Source: Copromyces sp. CBS 386.78
Taxonomy: Eukaryota; Ascomycota; Sordariomycetes; Sordariales; Sordariaceae
Direction: 5' to 3'
NCBI GenBank assembly: GCA_030685235.1
Contig: MU839155.1
Location: 1 to 64,000, forward strand
DNA length: 64,000 bases
Shown one piece after another: positions 21,074-33,559 of the stretch (position 1 is the stretch's first letter; the number at the start of each line of letters is the position of its first letter). The notes beneath the pieces were generated by a model. The model saw nothing but the letters and a program-made list of their open reading frames with translations. It was not told the DNA's origin and made no database searches. The position numbers were made by a program, and so were the translations under genes.

Positions 21074-24000
21074 GCTTAGGACGGGAACACGGAAGACGTT
21101 CGTGAGCACGGCTAGAAGGGAAAATTATGAAGTGGGAAAAGGCCCTGATAGATGAGAGATGAGAGAAGTTAATGAATGACAGCGAATGACCAATGTTCTT
21201 CTGTGCTTGACTGGTTGTTGTTCCTTTGATGAAGTGTCCCGAGGGACTAGGGGTATGAATAGGGATTCAAAGGGTTCAGAGAGTGGTTTGGCATACGGCA
21301 ACCGCCGCGCAGTTTTGAGGATGAGTTTCAACAGAACAATAAACTAACTGCCTGAGCAGAATGCCGGTAGCTTTATTCATCTAGACTACGACTCAGGAGA
21401 TCTCGAATTGGCTTCAGGACTGGCCATTATTGATGCTACACATTTGGCTGGAGTGGATTCTACGCCATGTATGTCGAGTGTGTCTACAATGAGGTGAAGA
21501 GAAAGTACATATCTATGCACCTCAATACTTTGCAAGCCAGTAAGGCACAATCATCCCACCTTCATCACAAAAATAAGTCGAGCAAGAAATCGCCTGCAAG
21601 TCCCTGCCAATTTGTGCTACAGAGGCTAACTAACTCTTGTCTCGTCCAGTTACAAAATCGATGGATTGTTTTTCTCCCAAACTGCGTACGTAGTATGCTA
21701 CTAACGATTCATTCCGTAACATCATCAGTCCATGTGCCCATTTTGAATTTCCACGCATGACCAAGCACTGAGATTATTCATCCCTACAAACATGGCCATA
21801 TCAACCACCTTATCCGCCACGCCATATCGCTGCCAATTCCGTGCCAGTTCGACATGATGAATCAACCCCACGACAACCTACGGAGGTACCTAGATAGAAC
21901 TCCATCAAGGTCTGGTACAGAATGATGGAAAAAAGGGCCCGGGCGTTATGAACGCTAATAGTGGTATTTTCAAGGGCAAGTCGTCTAAGGAAGCCGGTGA
22001 CTGGAGATGCTAGTCAAGGCCGTCATTGTCGAGAAGTGTCATTCCCTTCCCTGCATGTGAGAGCGTCGGGAATGCGTGTTGTGGGAAATATTAGACCAAA
22101 CACCACCTGATCCATATGATGCCAGTTTCACACAAGATACACCCACCCACTCATCATCACGCCGTCTATCGAGTGGGTGGGTGGGCGGTATCGACGGTTT
22201 TGATTCGAGGACCAAGGTGTGAGTGACCTTGCCCGCAACATCATATGGTCCTCTCTGTCCATGATGCTTTGAACTTGGACTTCTCGCTTTCATCCTTGTG
22301 TCTGATATCCCAATCACATTCCCCAATCTTGAGACCCATAATCCATGAATGGGTAGACGGACATCTGATGGAAGAAGGCTGAGCCGTCGAAACAGCTCCC
22401 GGCACGGGACGAAGCTTTGCCTTTTAGGATCAGGACAAAGTGAGGGTTTATGGCAGGGCCTCGCCTAGCCGGGTCCTGTGGAATTGTCTTAGTCGGGCTT
22501 GTCTTCTGGTCGGTTGAGCTGGGAATAATGGCCAGCACCTATATAAATAAACGGCCTGTACACCGCATCTGCGGCCTTCATCAACCAGACAAGCTCCTCC
22601 CATGTTGGGGGGGCCAGGTTGCGGTTGTGGATGGGAGTGAAGGGAAGAAATCAACCAGGTATTTCGAGGCAGTTGCGGTTGAGGTCGAGATTGAGGTTGG
22701 TGATCTTGCACCGTGTTGTCCTCTTGTCTCTCCTTCTCCTTCTTGTTCGTCCTTTTCTTGCTGCGGTGCTTCTTCGTTCTGCGTTCTCCCAGTTCGTCGA
22801 CACACTCTAAGCTTCCTCCTAGAGGATCTCGCGGTTGTCTACCCGAAGTCATGCTAACGCAGGGCATCGTGATGGGCGGCAAGTTGGTGGTCATGCTGCT
22901 CGAGTACACGCTGGTCGAGGACAATGCGGACGATGAGTGAACTGGACTTCATATCTGCCCTTGGGTATCGGGCCGTTTTGTTGTTGGGTATAGACTCTCC
23001 ATCCGATGGCAGAAGGATGCATTTGATGACGAAAGGCAGAAAGAAGTATCGTGGATCCATTTGATGTAAGAGTGAAGTAGTTCGATTGGGCTTGAGGTAG
23101 TTGGAGCTCGGGAAAAGTCTTCGGTACGAGAGTGGAGGAAAAAACAAAGCCAGTGTTGAAGTTGATGATGGTGACGGCGATGCTTCAGGTGAGTAGGCGG
23201 GAAGTAAAAGTTTGAATGATGGGATTATTGACGAGGTGGGAAAAATCTGGACTCCCAGGGGCGGGCTGGGATTGAATATCCAAAATATGTGAGAAATAAA
23301 TGCAACGGACTTCCGTAGTCCTGTGGGTGGAAGACTGTGATTGTGTGCATGTGCCTTGCAGCTTTCCACCTGCACCATAGGGACACCTTGGCCGGAAGAA
23401 AGTGGTGGCCACCTGGATCTCTCATGCCGTATATTCGCAGAGAGCAATCCTCTGCCGAACGAATTTCCACCAAAATCTGGAGCACAAGTAACGTGAAGTT
23501 GTGGGGGTGTTTTCTCTTCTACACCCACCCATCAACGCCATCCACGGAGGTTCCTGTTTACAAGACACTTGGAAATACCTTTCTCAAACTAGGAGGAGAA
23601 GTTCAAAAACATAGTGAGCCAAAACCGATACAGGTAGGTGGTGGATGGGTCTAAAGTATGATATTGAAGAAATTTTACTTCAGTCGGTGCGGGCATGAAA
23701 CGAGCATCATATACTCCTCATCCGTCTAAACAAAATATCCAATTAAGCTTCAACCGTCCGATGTCCAAGTAAGCCAGCTTCCAACTGATGTCCAACTAAC
23801 CTTTTCCATCTGATGTGCAGTTAAGCGCACATCACCTTCCGGTTAACAAACATCTCAACCTGGCCAATTGACCCAATACTGTCATCGTGCCGTCCCGTCC
23901 CTTTGTCCGTCGAAGGAAACGGAGGAAACCACGAAACACAGAAAGTGCGGGACGGACCGTAACAAAGGAGAACAAGGAACGGCCAAATACAAAGAAACTT

Positions 24001-25981
24001 GCAAGAAAGACAGAGCCAACAAGGTTCGCCGAGGACAAAAAAGAGTAATTAAACAAGCTTCGCCAACAAACACCATCGAGTACAAAGAACGAACGAACTA
24101 ACAAGCTCCACAAAAGAAGCTTTATCAAAACTTTAAAGCATCGTGGGGCTAAGCTTAACGACGAACAAGCTTGGCCGCGAAGAAGCTTAAACCGAGGAAA
24201 CGCGAGATATGATCCGGGAAGTATGGCACGCACCGTGGCGAAAACACACAATGAAACATCAAGATAAACATCAAACCATGCATCACGGCCCGCAAAAGAA
24301 AGGCGTAAAACTCGAGAAGCGTGTGCGCAAGAAACGTCCAAACCTAAAATTGACTCCTTGACCGCCACCCGCCATAACCTTTTTCTAGACTACCTATCTA
24401 TATAACATGACCCATTTGTTGCAAAATCGTAAACGCATTTTTTCATCCGCCCATTCTAGGTACATAACATAACATCCGCTCCAAGTACACTAGATCCATA
24501 ACATCTGTCCCAGGCATCCGAACATAAATAACATGTGCATCCAATCCAGTACAAAGGGAAGAAGAACTGACAAAAAAGGGGGTATGGGGTATACATTGTG
24601 AACTGGAAAAAAAAAAGGATGTTCTAGTCCATGATTTTTGGGCGCGCAAGGGGTATAATGTGCTTTTATCCAAACGAAGTGAAATGTAGAAAATCAAGGA
24701 TGAAGTGAACATAGGGAAGTGGAAACAGAAGTGAAACCTCGGCAGGTGTAAGCCGACGAGGTAACGAATGAAGTTCAGGAGTTGGATTTGCAACCCGGGC
24801 CCGGCGCCGATGCCGAAAGTGGAGTCGCCGACCGGAGTGGGGAAAGTAAGTCGGTCGGAGGTTAGGCACCGGGATTGTCCTCCATCACCGTGGTAAGGTA
24901 CAATGACACTGACACACGGTGACCATTGTGGCTTTAACACAAGGTGTGATGAGGCTTTTGTGTGTGTGTGCGTGTCGTGTGTGAGTGTGTCGGTGACCCG
25001 GTCTGTGGTGTGTGGTGTGGTGACAGTGACAGTGGCTGGAAAGTGTTTCGGGAAGACAAGAAAAAGACCCGGTTGGCGTCCACTTCTCACGTGTAAAGGG
25101 CTCTGCAAGGGGAAAGAAAGAGAAAGGATAAGGAAGAAGTCGTTTCGGGTTTGGCCTCGGTCGGAACCTGTCATTCCTTCTCGATTGCTTCTTCCTTTCT
25201 TCCCCGGGTTTGTTCCTTCCTTCCCTAGCCCACCCGAGCCTGATGGGCCGATTGACCACCTTACCCCTTGGCTAAGGCCGAAGGGACTGCCCCTCCGATT
25301 CCCGAACGGGAACCAAGGACGCAAGTCGACCGATTGGGGAGGGCGGGGTCGGATGGCTGACAGGGGGTTCGGGAAAAAGAGATTTTTTTTTCTCTTCTGT
25401 TTCTGGCGTCTGTCCGAAACGAGAATGGGAAGCGCCAGGAACGAGAAAAGATTCTTGCCGGGGTGTGCAGTGCGCGATCGTGGGGCCGGCGTGTTCTTGT
25501 GTTTTGTTTGGAGGGGAGGATGCCGTTAGGCCTGGGCCTTGAATGGCGTCAGCGCCTGAATGGGTGCTACATACCGCTGGCGCGCGGCAGACTGCTTGCT
25601 GCTGTCCTGTCAGAGGAGACGGGCGGTGCAGCGGTGCTAGCAGACCCCTGGAAGGTCCGCTTATGTTTGCTTGCTGCCCACGCGCGAGCCTTGCTGACCA
25701 GCCAATTTCGAAAGTCCAACGAAAACGAGGTGCCTTGCAGGAGACGACAGCCCAATCTGTCGCCGGGTGCAGATGCAGATCCGAAGACTGCCAATCGGGG
25801 AAGGGGGTCCAGAAGTGTTGTGATGTAATGTTTGGCATGCAATGGTAAAAACGCAGAAAAAAAGGGTCTCAGCTGCAGCGAAGCAACCAAAAAGAGGAGG
25901 CAGTAAAGAAAGTATCCAAAGATGGGTCTTGTTACAATGAGCATGGCTTTTGCTGATTGCCGTGGCGATTGATCAAGGAAC
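21074..25981. other. Long intergenic region with simple repeats
   Basis: No confidently coding frame. Noted content: a possible small gene at 22448-22924; degenerate 26-30-bp tandem repeats at about 23727-23845; an A-rich, T-poor strand at 23920-24115; a GT-rich microsatellite at 24957-25030. The part next to 25981 is the likely 3' untranslated region of the coiled-coil gene. Confidence 0.5.
22448..22924 (-). CDS. Doubtful 158-residue basic protein
   Basis: An open frame starting MSSTSVYSSSMTTNLPPITM, with a Lys/Arg/Glu-rich core (RRTKKHRSKKRTNKKEKE) and a Pro/Gln-rich tail (QPQSRPQPQLP). No domain was recognised. Frames on the plus strand across the same bases are almost as long, so this may be chance or an exon of a larger gene. 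Confidence 0.25.
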   Translation of the reverse strand: MSSTSVYSSSMTTNLPPITMPCVSMTSGRQPRDPLGGSLECVDELGERRTKKHRSKKRTNKKEKERQEDNTVQDHQPQSRPQPQLPRNTWLISSLHSHPQPQPGPPNMGGACLVDEGRRCGVQAVYLYRCWPLFPAQPTRRQARLRQFHRTRLGEALP

Positions 25982-27142
25982 CTACTGCCTCCGTGGCATC
26001 TTTGCGCTAGCGATCGCCTGCTGGTGGTAACGGTAGTCATCATCGACGGCATACCGGTTGTCAACGTACCCAGCAGGCGCTGGAACATAGACCGTGGGAT
26101 GATGTGCCGGAGGAGCGGCAGAGCGTGGCTCGCGGATGCTCGCGTACTGTGGTGCTGCATAGGAGGACGCGTTATACGAGTAATCGTAGGCATCTCTTCC
26201 GGAGACCACCTGAGGAGCTGGAACCTGTGGCCTGGGTGCACCGCGACCAGAAGATTCAATGTAGCTATCACGCTGGTTGCTCCGTGGCTGGCCTCTGATG
26301 GTGGCCGGCGGGAGAGATGGGAGAGATTGGCCGCTGCTCTTGGCATCGCTGTCGTCACCCCGGGTGCGGAAGCGGCTGCGAAGGCGCTCCTTCTCCTCGT
26401 CAATGATCGGTCGTTCGTGTGCCAGTGCTAGTTGTCGCTCCCTCTCTACCTGTCGCTCCCACTCATTATCCATGTCCAACTTCTCGTGTTCTCTATGTGG
26501 AGCGCGTCGGCTCGAGCTTCGGCGAGGTCTCCTGTCATCCGATGAGTCGGATGGCGGTGGCATAGACATACTCTTGCGCCGGGGTCTCTTCATCTTTTCG
26601 GAATCGACAGATTCACTCGACTCCTTGGGGTCCTTTAGGTCCTTGGGGTTTCTGGCGTCTTCGAGCTCCCGCAGCTTCTTGTTCTCCTCCTTGAGCTTGG
26701 TGTTCTCGCTGGTAAGATCCTTATTCTTCTGCACTAGCTCCGTGTTCTTGGATTTCAAGTCGGTAAGCTGATCGGACAGGACCTCGTTTTCGTTTTGCTT
26801 CGCGTCCAGTTGTGCTTGCAGTGTCGCCTCACTCACAACCACCTCCTTGTGATTGACCTTAAGCTGGATGTGAGATGCTTGAAGTCGTTCAAGTTGCTGG
26901 ACTTTGGCCTGAAGGTCTTTGATCTTGTCGTCCGCCTGCGTCAACTCGCTCTTGAGGCGCAAGATCTCGCGAGCGTCCCGACGGTCGTCATAGTCACGGG
27001 GCGCGTACGTACGATCACTGTTGGGAACACCGCAGTCGCTACCACTGAGAGAACCGACTCCGGAATCGCTCCTTTGGTGATCCGAGTAGTGGGACGCACC
27101 CGAAGGGGAGTCGTCCCGGAATCCAACCTTCTTCTGGGACAT
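25982..27142 (-). CDS. Coiled-coil protein of 386 residues, function unknown
   Basis: Single-exon frame from ATG 27142. A short disordered N-terminus (KKVGFRDDSPSGASHYSD, SDSGVGSLSGSD) precedes a long coiled coil, about residues 60-160 (REILRLKSELTQADDKIKDL to ENTKLKEENKKLRELEDA). A Ser/Arg-rich basic region (RRPRRSSSRRAPHREHEK) and a Tyr/Pro-rich tail follow. The N-terminal SQKKVGFRDDSPSG looks like a conserved fungal hypothetical family, but I cannot name it. A structural or scaffold role is plausible. A (TGTAGC) repeat lies about 50 bp upstream, in the leader. The gene at 35480 has a similar coiled-coil plan but no obvious sequence identity. Confidence 0.85.
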   Translation of the reverse strand: MSQKKVGFRDDSPSGASHYSDHQRSDSGVGSLSGSDCGVPNSDRTYAPRDYDDRRDAREILRLKSELTQADDKIKDLQAKVQQLERLQASHIQLKVNHKEVVVSEATLQAQLDAKQNENEVLSDQLTDLKSKNTELVQKNKDLTSENTKLKEENKKLRELEDARNPKDLKDPKESSESVDSEKMKRPRRKSMSMPPPSDSSDDRRPRRSSSRRAPHREHEKLDMDNEWERQVERERQLALAHERPIIDEEKERLRSRFRTRGDDSDAKSSGQSLPSLPPATIRGQPRSNQRDSYIESSGRGAPRPQVPAPQVVSGRDAYDYSYNASSYAAPQYASIREPRSAAPPAHHPTVYVPAPAGYVDNRYAVDDDYRYHQQAIASAKMPRRQ

Positions 27143-27190
27143 GGCTGCTGCGGGCGTCGTAGTAGCCTTGAGTGCGGGTGGGTAGGTAAC

Positions 27191-27230
27191 TGTAGCTGTA
27201 GCTGTAGCTGTAGCTAGCTGTAGCCGTAGG
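27191..27230. repeat. TGTAGC hexanucleotide microsatellite
   Basis: Four perfect TGTAGC units followed by degenerate units (TAGCTGTAGCCGTAGG), just upstream of the coiled-coil gene start at 27142. Confidence 0.9.
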
Positions 27231-30200
27231 CGGAAGCGTATGTAATGGTAAGTTGATGATGGATGGCTGAAGACTAGTGTTTTGGCCAGAAGCAGCAGAG
27301 TGCAAAAATGTGTTGTGTGCTGATTTGACGGCGGAGGAGGGACGGTGCTGCAGAGGTGCCCGACTGTATTATAAAGAGAGAGTGGGAGAGGAAAGGGTTG
27401 CGGGTAAAAAGAGACAAGAGGCAGGGGGATGGGAGGCCCGCGCCAAAATTGGTAACGGGCAAGAGACCAGAGGCCAAGGACAGACTGCGGCCGGTCTGAC
27501 CAGGGCTAGTGTGGCAGGGGGTGCAGAGATGCAAGTAGACTCGGTACTTTGCGCGTAGAAGAGGGTACCTCTGCTCAGTGACGTCCAGGGGCGGGACGGC
27601 GGATGACAAGACTATACCGGCAAGAGTAGGAATGCTGATGCTGCCCTGTTCTGTTTGGTTGGATTGGGCCTCAATGGCAGCGAGAAGCCAGTCCGAATCC
27701 CGGAATTGGGCGAATAAGCGGAGCTGGAAGCCGAGGGTATAAAGCACCGATGGTATGAAGTCCTGGGACAGGAATGAGAGAAGAGATGGCTGGTGGAATG
27801 GGTGCAAAAGATGTGCGTGTCTCACCGTCGTCACCCGGGAGACCAGATCGTTTTTATTTTGTTTTCTCTCGACTGCGGTCCCTTGAGGCAAACGCAAGCC
27901 ATGGCCCAACTGCTGCCTTTCCGACTGTGCAATCCACCAGAGCAAGCCCAATAGTTAGAAAACGACAACGGAAGGGGGTACGAATTCGCACTACGGCCAC
28001 GCCTTGGATAACGAAATGTCGAAGCCGGGGCAAGAAGATGGCAAAAGAAAGAGATGGGAAAGGGTGGTGACAGTGGGGAACCATACGGAACAGGATGGTC
28101 CACAGGAGCCAGGACTCTGGCCAGGTATCAACTTGTACTCAGAACTCGGAGCTGTAGCTATCGAGTCACAAATCCAGGCAGCTCGCGCCGGCTACCGACC
28201 ACGAGGCTCACCTTGGTGACCAAAAGGGAAACAAGGTCATGTAGGTACTGGCTACTTGCATCCCTGTCATCTCATGGGAACCCATTGATCGGCGGTCCAT
28301 GTCGGACCTTGAAAGAAGAAACCCAAGCATGGCGAGGCAGGGTCGGGAAACACCACAAACACTGCATGTGAAGGTCAATATATCCCACTGCCCTATGGGC
28401 AAAGGAGCATAGGAAACACTGGGCATCAAACAGGAGGCGTTTCCCAGCTCACTGCACTCTCCTCCAGGGGCAATCACCGCAAAGCTCCGACAGACTAGAG
28501 AAGAGGAAGCAAAAGCGGCGATCAGGGTAGGTAATATAGGTGAGAAAATCCACAGCGGCACAGCCACACCTTCCCTGACACGTCCGGCTTCTGGCTTTCA
28601 CCAAGGCGTCTTTTGGGAAAATGGTCAAAAGCTGGAAGAAGGTTGGTCGTTTGCCATGCCAGACGCGACGGCCAAGACAGGTCTAACAGGACGAGAGCGA
28701 CCATTAGGCCCTTCGTTTGCCTGGCTGCATTTGCGGAAATTGGATGCTCGTTGCTTCTCGTGAGCTTGCCCATCTTGTGGGTTTGCGTGTCCTGCGTGAG
28801 TCCCGGATTTTGCTTACTAGCCATTTCCCTAGCTTCAGAGGCTTGGTTTCAGTGACCTGGCGAACCAGAAGACTGGCCAAGGGGGTGCGTATAGGCGTGC
28901 TTGAGTGCGGACTGGCCATCAAGAAGCATCGGGCGGCGGACGCAGCGGGCAGGATGAGTGTGGGCCTGGGTGGTATCTGGATGCCATCTGTATGGGATGG
29001 ATGGATAGCCGTGATGGGGAACCGTCCGTTTGCTGATGGTTTGTGTCGCCATCAATGTGTCCCATGTGGTTCTGTTGGGGATAGTCCATGAGGCCATTGC
29101 CCAATCCAGCCTTCACGCTGCGCTCTCAATTCCGAAGCACCAGTCAGGAAGTGCATGATGAGGCGAGCGACAAAAAGGGAAGCGCGGCTTTGTGGATATG
29201 AAGCTATTCGCCTGGGTGCGCAAACAGACCTCTGACGGACAAAGCAGGGGAAAGGGGCCACTTTGGTGAGACGTCTCCTGGCTATTTCTGGCCCACGATG
29301 CGCGGCTGTTGGATACGCCGTGACTCAGGCATTGATTATTACAATCTAACCCTGGTTTGTTTGTTAGTCTGGTACAAAAAACGCCAATTTCCACTCTCGA
29401 GGCACTGGAAATGGAAAAGTATTGGGTTTTGGAACGGATAGGTACTATTGGGGCCTGCTCTCTTATATCTTCTCGTCCCCAAAGGCCTTAAGAGTAGACG
29501 GAAAGTAGACGGAGAGAAGCATAAGAGGCTTCTGTGGCGTTTTCAACCCTTGCAATTGTCCCATGATGTTTCAAACGGAAGACTATTTCTCTCTTTCGAA
29601 ACCAATGAGAACTCCAGATCTCCCCTGCTCAACCCATGGCCGAAGAACCAAACTAACAAACAAACCAGTATTGTATTGTATGCGTGCAGTGATGCGTCCA
29701 ATGTTAGACTTGGATGCAGGGCGGGCAAGGCGAGCGGGAGAGCAAAAAGACCTCTTCCCCTTGCCCATCGGGTCAAACCTTTCTGCCTCTTCGAATGTTT
29801 GACTGTACGTGTCCTGATCAAATTTTCAAATGCGCCGTCGCCCATTGGAGCCATTGTTGTTGTTGTTGTTGTTGTCGCTGTCGGCGGCCCTTGTCTTGCT
29901 TGTAAAGCGTCGCACGAGATCTGGGCTTCCTATTACGCTTTGTCTTGTTTACTGTTTCTGTCAAAGAGGTGGTTGACAGTCGTTGAGGCTTTCAATTCGC
30001 CGCTGATGGGCGGTTTCGGTCGCTCATCTTTTTTTGTTGGCAATTTGTGCCAAAGAGTGGAATGAGGAGAGTTCGGGTGTGACGCTGAAAGAAAAAGATT
30101 TCCAAGGTTGTGCCCGAAGTGTGGGTGACAACGGGCAGGAATGGGTGTCTTTTTGGTGGACGCCCCTCTTTGTCGCTCAGCGGAAGCTCCGCACGAAGGT

Positions 30201-33200
30201 GCCTTCCGCTACCCACAAGTGCCCCTCCTCCGCTGAGTCCACTCCGAATGACCCCGCGGATCCACACCGTGTCCGCCTTCCATGAAATCTTTCAGGAAAG
30301 AGGGGAGAGAAAAACAAAAAGATGAAGCCGTCGCGTCGGTGTGTCTTTGTGCAACTGCAAATCTCGCGACCTGACCCTTTCGGCCCATCCATCATGGCCC
30401 GTGTCACCACACGCAAATGGCATGCTTTCCACTGCTTGTGGCTGGCCTGGCTTGCCCAAGTGTCTGCTGATTCTCGTCACCTTCTCTTCGACGCGGTTCC
30501 AAAAGTCGCGACGGTCATTCGGAGGTGTAGTGTACATCAACCTTTTTTTTTTCTCTCAAAAATGTGAGGTCGTATCGACTAATCTGGCGCGGGCCAATCT
30601 AGGGGCATCCGGATTCGACCTGTCTCGCTGCTTGGAATTTGGATCACTCAGATTGGCAGAAAGACGCGCGTCAAAGACCAGCTGCCATGGCTGCTACTGC
30701 AAAAGAAAAGAAAAGCGCTGTCACGGGGTTCACTTGATGCGGTCCATGGCTGCTCCCGTCTTCAAGGTTGCCATGCGATGCACTCCCAGTCTGATGCCCT
30801 GCCAATCTGGAGAGAAGGATGCAAGTCATAAGCTCCCGTCTTCCTCCTCTCGGTCTCCAGTCCACCAGTCTCCATCCTGCTAACCTTTGGCTCTCCCCGC
30901 AGCCCTATGGAGAATGGTTTGGTGGAGTTGCGGATGGGAGCCAAGAACGACTCCGAACGAGTCCACCACAAGGTCACGACTCCATCGACGGCGACGTGCT
31001 CCACCCGGGGAACAAGAAGCTCGCAGGCGACGGGGTCCACTCGGAGGGTTCCATCGTCTCATTCCTCCTCCCACTCAAGTTTTCATCGACGCCGTCGACG
31101 GCCCCATTGAGAGCGGGGAGTGGGATGCTACCTACACTACACTACTCTAACTACGCACTCATCATCACCATCACCAAACCGCGGTCGCTTGCCGGTTTTA
31201 CTGGTGAAACGAGGCAAATCGTCAGTGTCAGGTGTCAGCATGGGACCGATAGACCGACTTGCCCGCACCGCAATATTGGCGGACCGGGGGTGCAAAGAAA
31301 TCCTCGAGGCGACCAGGGAAAACGCCGGGAGAGTGCCGAGGAACAGCTGCCATCTCGGTAGAGGTATACTAAATATGCGGTATGTACTGCTCCATGTTTG
31401 TCAGCTCCTCATCTATCTCTCGGTCTACTCCCGTCTATCCGCCACTGGCTTCCATACTATGCCATCTAGTTTGATGCACTCGCGCATTTGCGTCCTTGGC
31501 TTCCATCTACTTGTTTCAAGTCTGCAATATGCAATCCTCTACTCACCTCGTGGTCTTTATGAGTTCACGCCTTTTCAAGTCCCTTCAGGTAATACAAATG
31601 AAGACGATATCGAAAGGTGTGCAATTCCCGAAGTCTTACTGGCTCCCTACCTCGACCGGCCAGTGCAGCCTGAGGACACGCTGCCGGCTGTAGAGGTACA
31701 TGCTGGGAACATGACCTTTAGCCGATCAGCCATTTTCAAGAAAAAGTGTCAAGACTGACAAGATGGAGGGGAGGGTTTCCCACGGCCGACATCGCACACC
31801 CCCTTTTTGGCAACTTTCGATCAAAGTTGGCCATTTGATAGGCCAGTTCGAGTTTCAACCCACGCTGAAGAGGGTGTGATGGACATTCCCGGAAGCCAAG
31901 ATCAGAGGGGAGGTGGAAGAATTGCGTGAAAATCCAGGCTGAATTGCTCATTCGGACACACCGGCGGTTTTCTTGTTGAGGCCGGCGACTTGTCACCGTC
32001 CCCAACGAATTCTACCTTGAACCATTCTACGCCTGCGTAAAGAATGCGCAGTTCATAAGGTGCGACTCCCTATTCTCATCACCTGCCTGTCTTCTGTTCG
32101 TATCCGTCGGCGGCCACGATGTCGACCTGGCCTCGGAGATACACTACGCCGCCAGCCGGCCGTTTAGATTCGATCCGACACACAAAAAGCAAGCAACGGC
32201 CTTGACAAGCCTTCGATCCCAATGCTTGCACTTCTCCCTCATGCCCCCTTTCCGTTCTTCGCGTAAACATTGTTTAGCTCGTTATGCGGCCGATGGATTT
32301 GCCCAGGCAAAGCTCCATCCAGACAATCAAACCCTTCCGTTAACGACAGCATCGGATCGACGACAAGAGATGTTTGCGTATTAACCCGAATAGTCCCTTG
32401 CCTCCATCGGATGGGGTTGAAGAAGGCGGCAGTTCGCCAAGCCATCTCTGCCTAGCGCCAACAGGGGGGGTCTCCGACTACTTCCAAGAATCGACGATAA
32501 CGCTAATGATCCTTTCACCCTTCATTGTGATCACAAGAGTTCATGATAACTCTGTTGGCGGCTCCCTCACCTTGAATTCTAGGCTTCTATATCCACCGTG
32601 TTGCTAGAAGTAAGGAAGCCTAGGAAATTGCGGATGGAAAATACAGCCTTGCCCTTGTCTCGTCTAAACGCTTAATCAACCCTCGGCTTCTTGCTTTGTT
32701 CTAATCCCTTGCTACTAAACGGCGATGCATATCTCCGCGAGATCTCAACTACACCAGACAAAGTCACAACAATGCCCATTGTCTGCCTAAGAGGCCGAGG
32801 CTCTTCCATGTTCCACTTCTAACAAACCTGCCATGTCAGTATCCGCTTCTGGAACTATATCGCAGACAGAAAGCGATGAGCCAGGTGCGACCGGCAGCCT
32901 CGGATCGGATATGTGATATGGTATGCATGGAGGAGTGAGGAATGTATTCCCCCTCACCTAGGTGAATCGATCCTGCAGAAGCCTTCCGCAAGGCCATGAG
33001 CCGTGCAGCCATTCGGGGTCAAGGCTAACTAAGCCCATTCGTATGCCCATGTTCGGATAGGGTAGGTCTAGACTTTTTCGCCACTCCCCAGGCTCCCAGG
33101 AGATATGCAGGGATTACTTACCAGGCTTACAAAACTACTAGTGTAGTTCAGTTGAAGATCAGTTCTGCCTCACAGGCCCAAAGGGTTTACGATACTCCAC

Positions 33201-33539
33201 TGCTAAACGTGGAGGATCGTCAACATCAACTGATGGTATGGCATTTCATTTGCTTCCCATACTCGAACTACAATGCATCAGCCGATGCCTCACATGAGGC
33301 AAAAACAAAGTGAAAACTCTAACCTGCAAATGAAACTTCTTCTGATGATCAAAGCTTCGGGGGTTCGGGTCTTCGGGAGGCTTTTTCGCTCTCGAGTCAC
33401 TCTCACCTTCCTCATCTACCTAGACTGGGGTCGTCCCAACTGACCAATGAGGCTTTTCCCCGCTTTTGTGTACCTTTGCCCAGCCACCGCCGCGGGCACG
33501 ACTTATTATCTAATATTGGTAGAACTTAGTCGTAAAATA

Positions 33540-33559
33540 CATTCATTCATTCATTCATT
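33540..33559. repeat. CATT tetranucleotide microsatellite
   Basis: Five perfect CATT units inside the gene desert. Confidence 0.95.

Noticed and set aside
23832..24368. 178-codon minus-strand hydrophobic frame
   Set aside because: The hydrophobicity follows from the A-rich opposite strand; no start context or homologous domain was seen.
24443..25324. 293-codon minus-strand frame
   Set aside because: Composition is driven by a GT microsatellite (Thr/His runs) and pyrimidine tracts; it lies in the 3' flank of the coiled-coil gene.
29448..30065. 205-codon plus-strand frame
   Set aside because: It contains a poly-Val run from a TTG microsatellite, overlaps equally long minus-strand frames and has no recognised domain.
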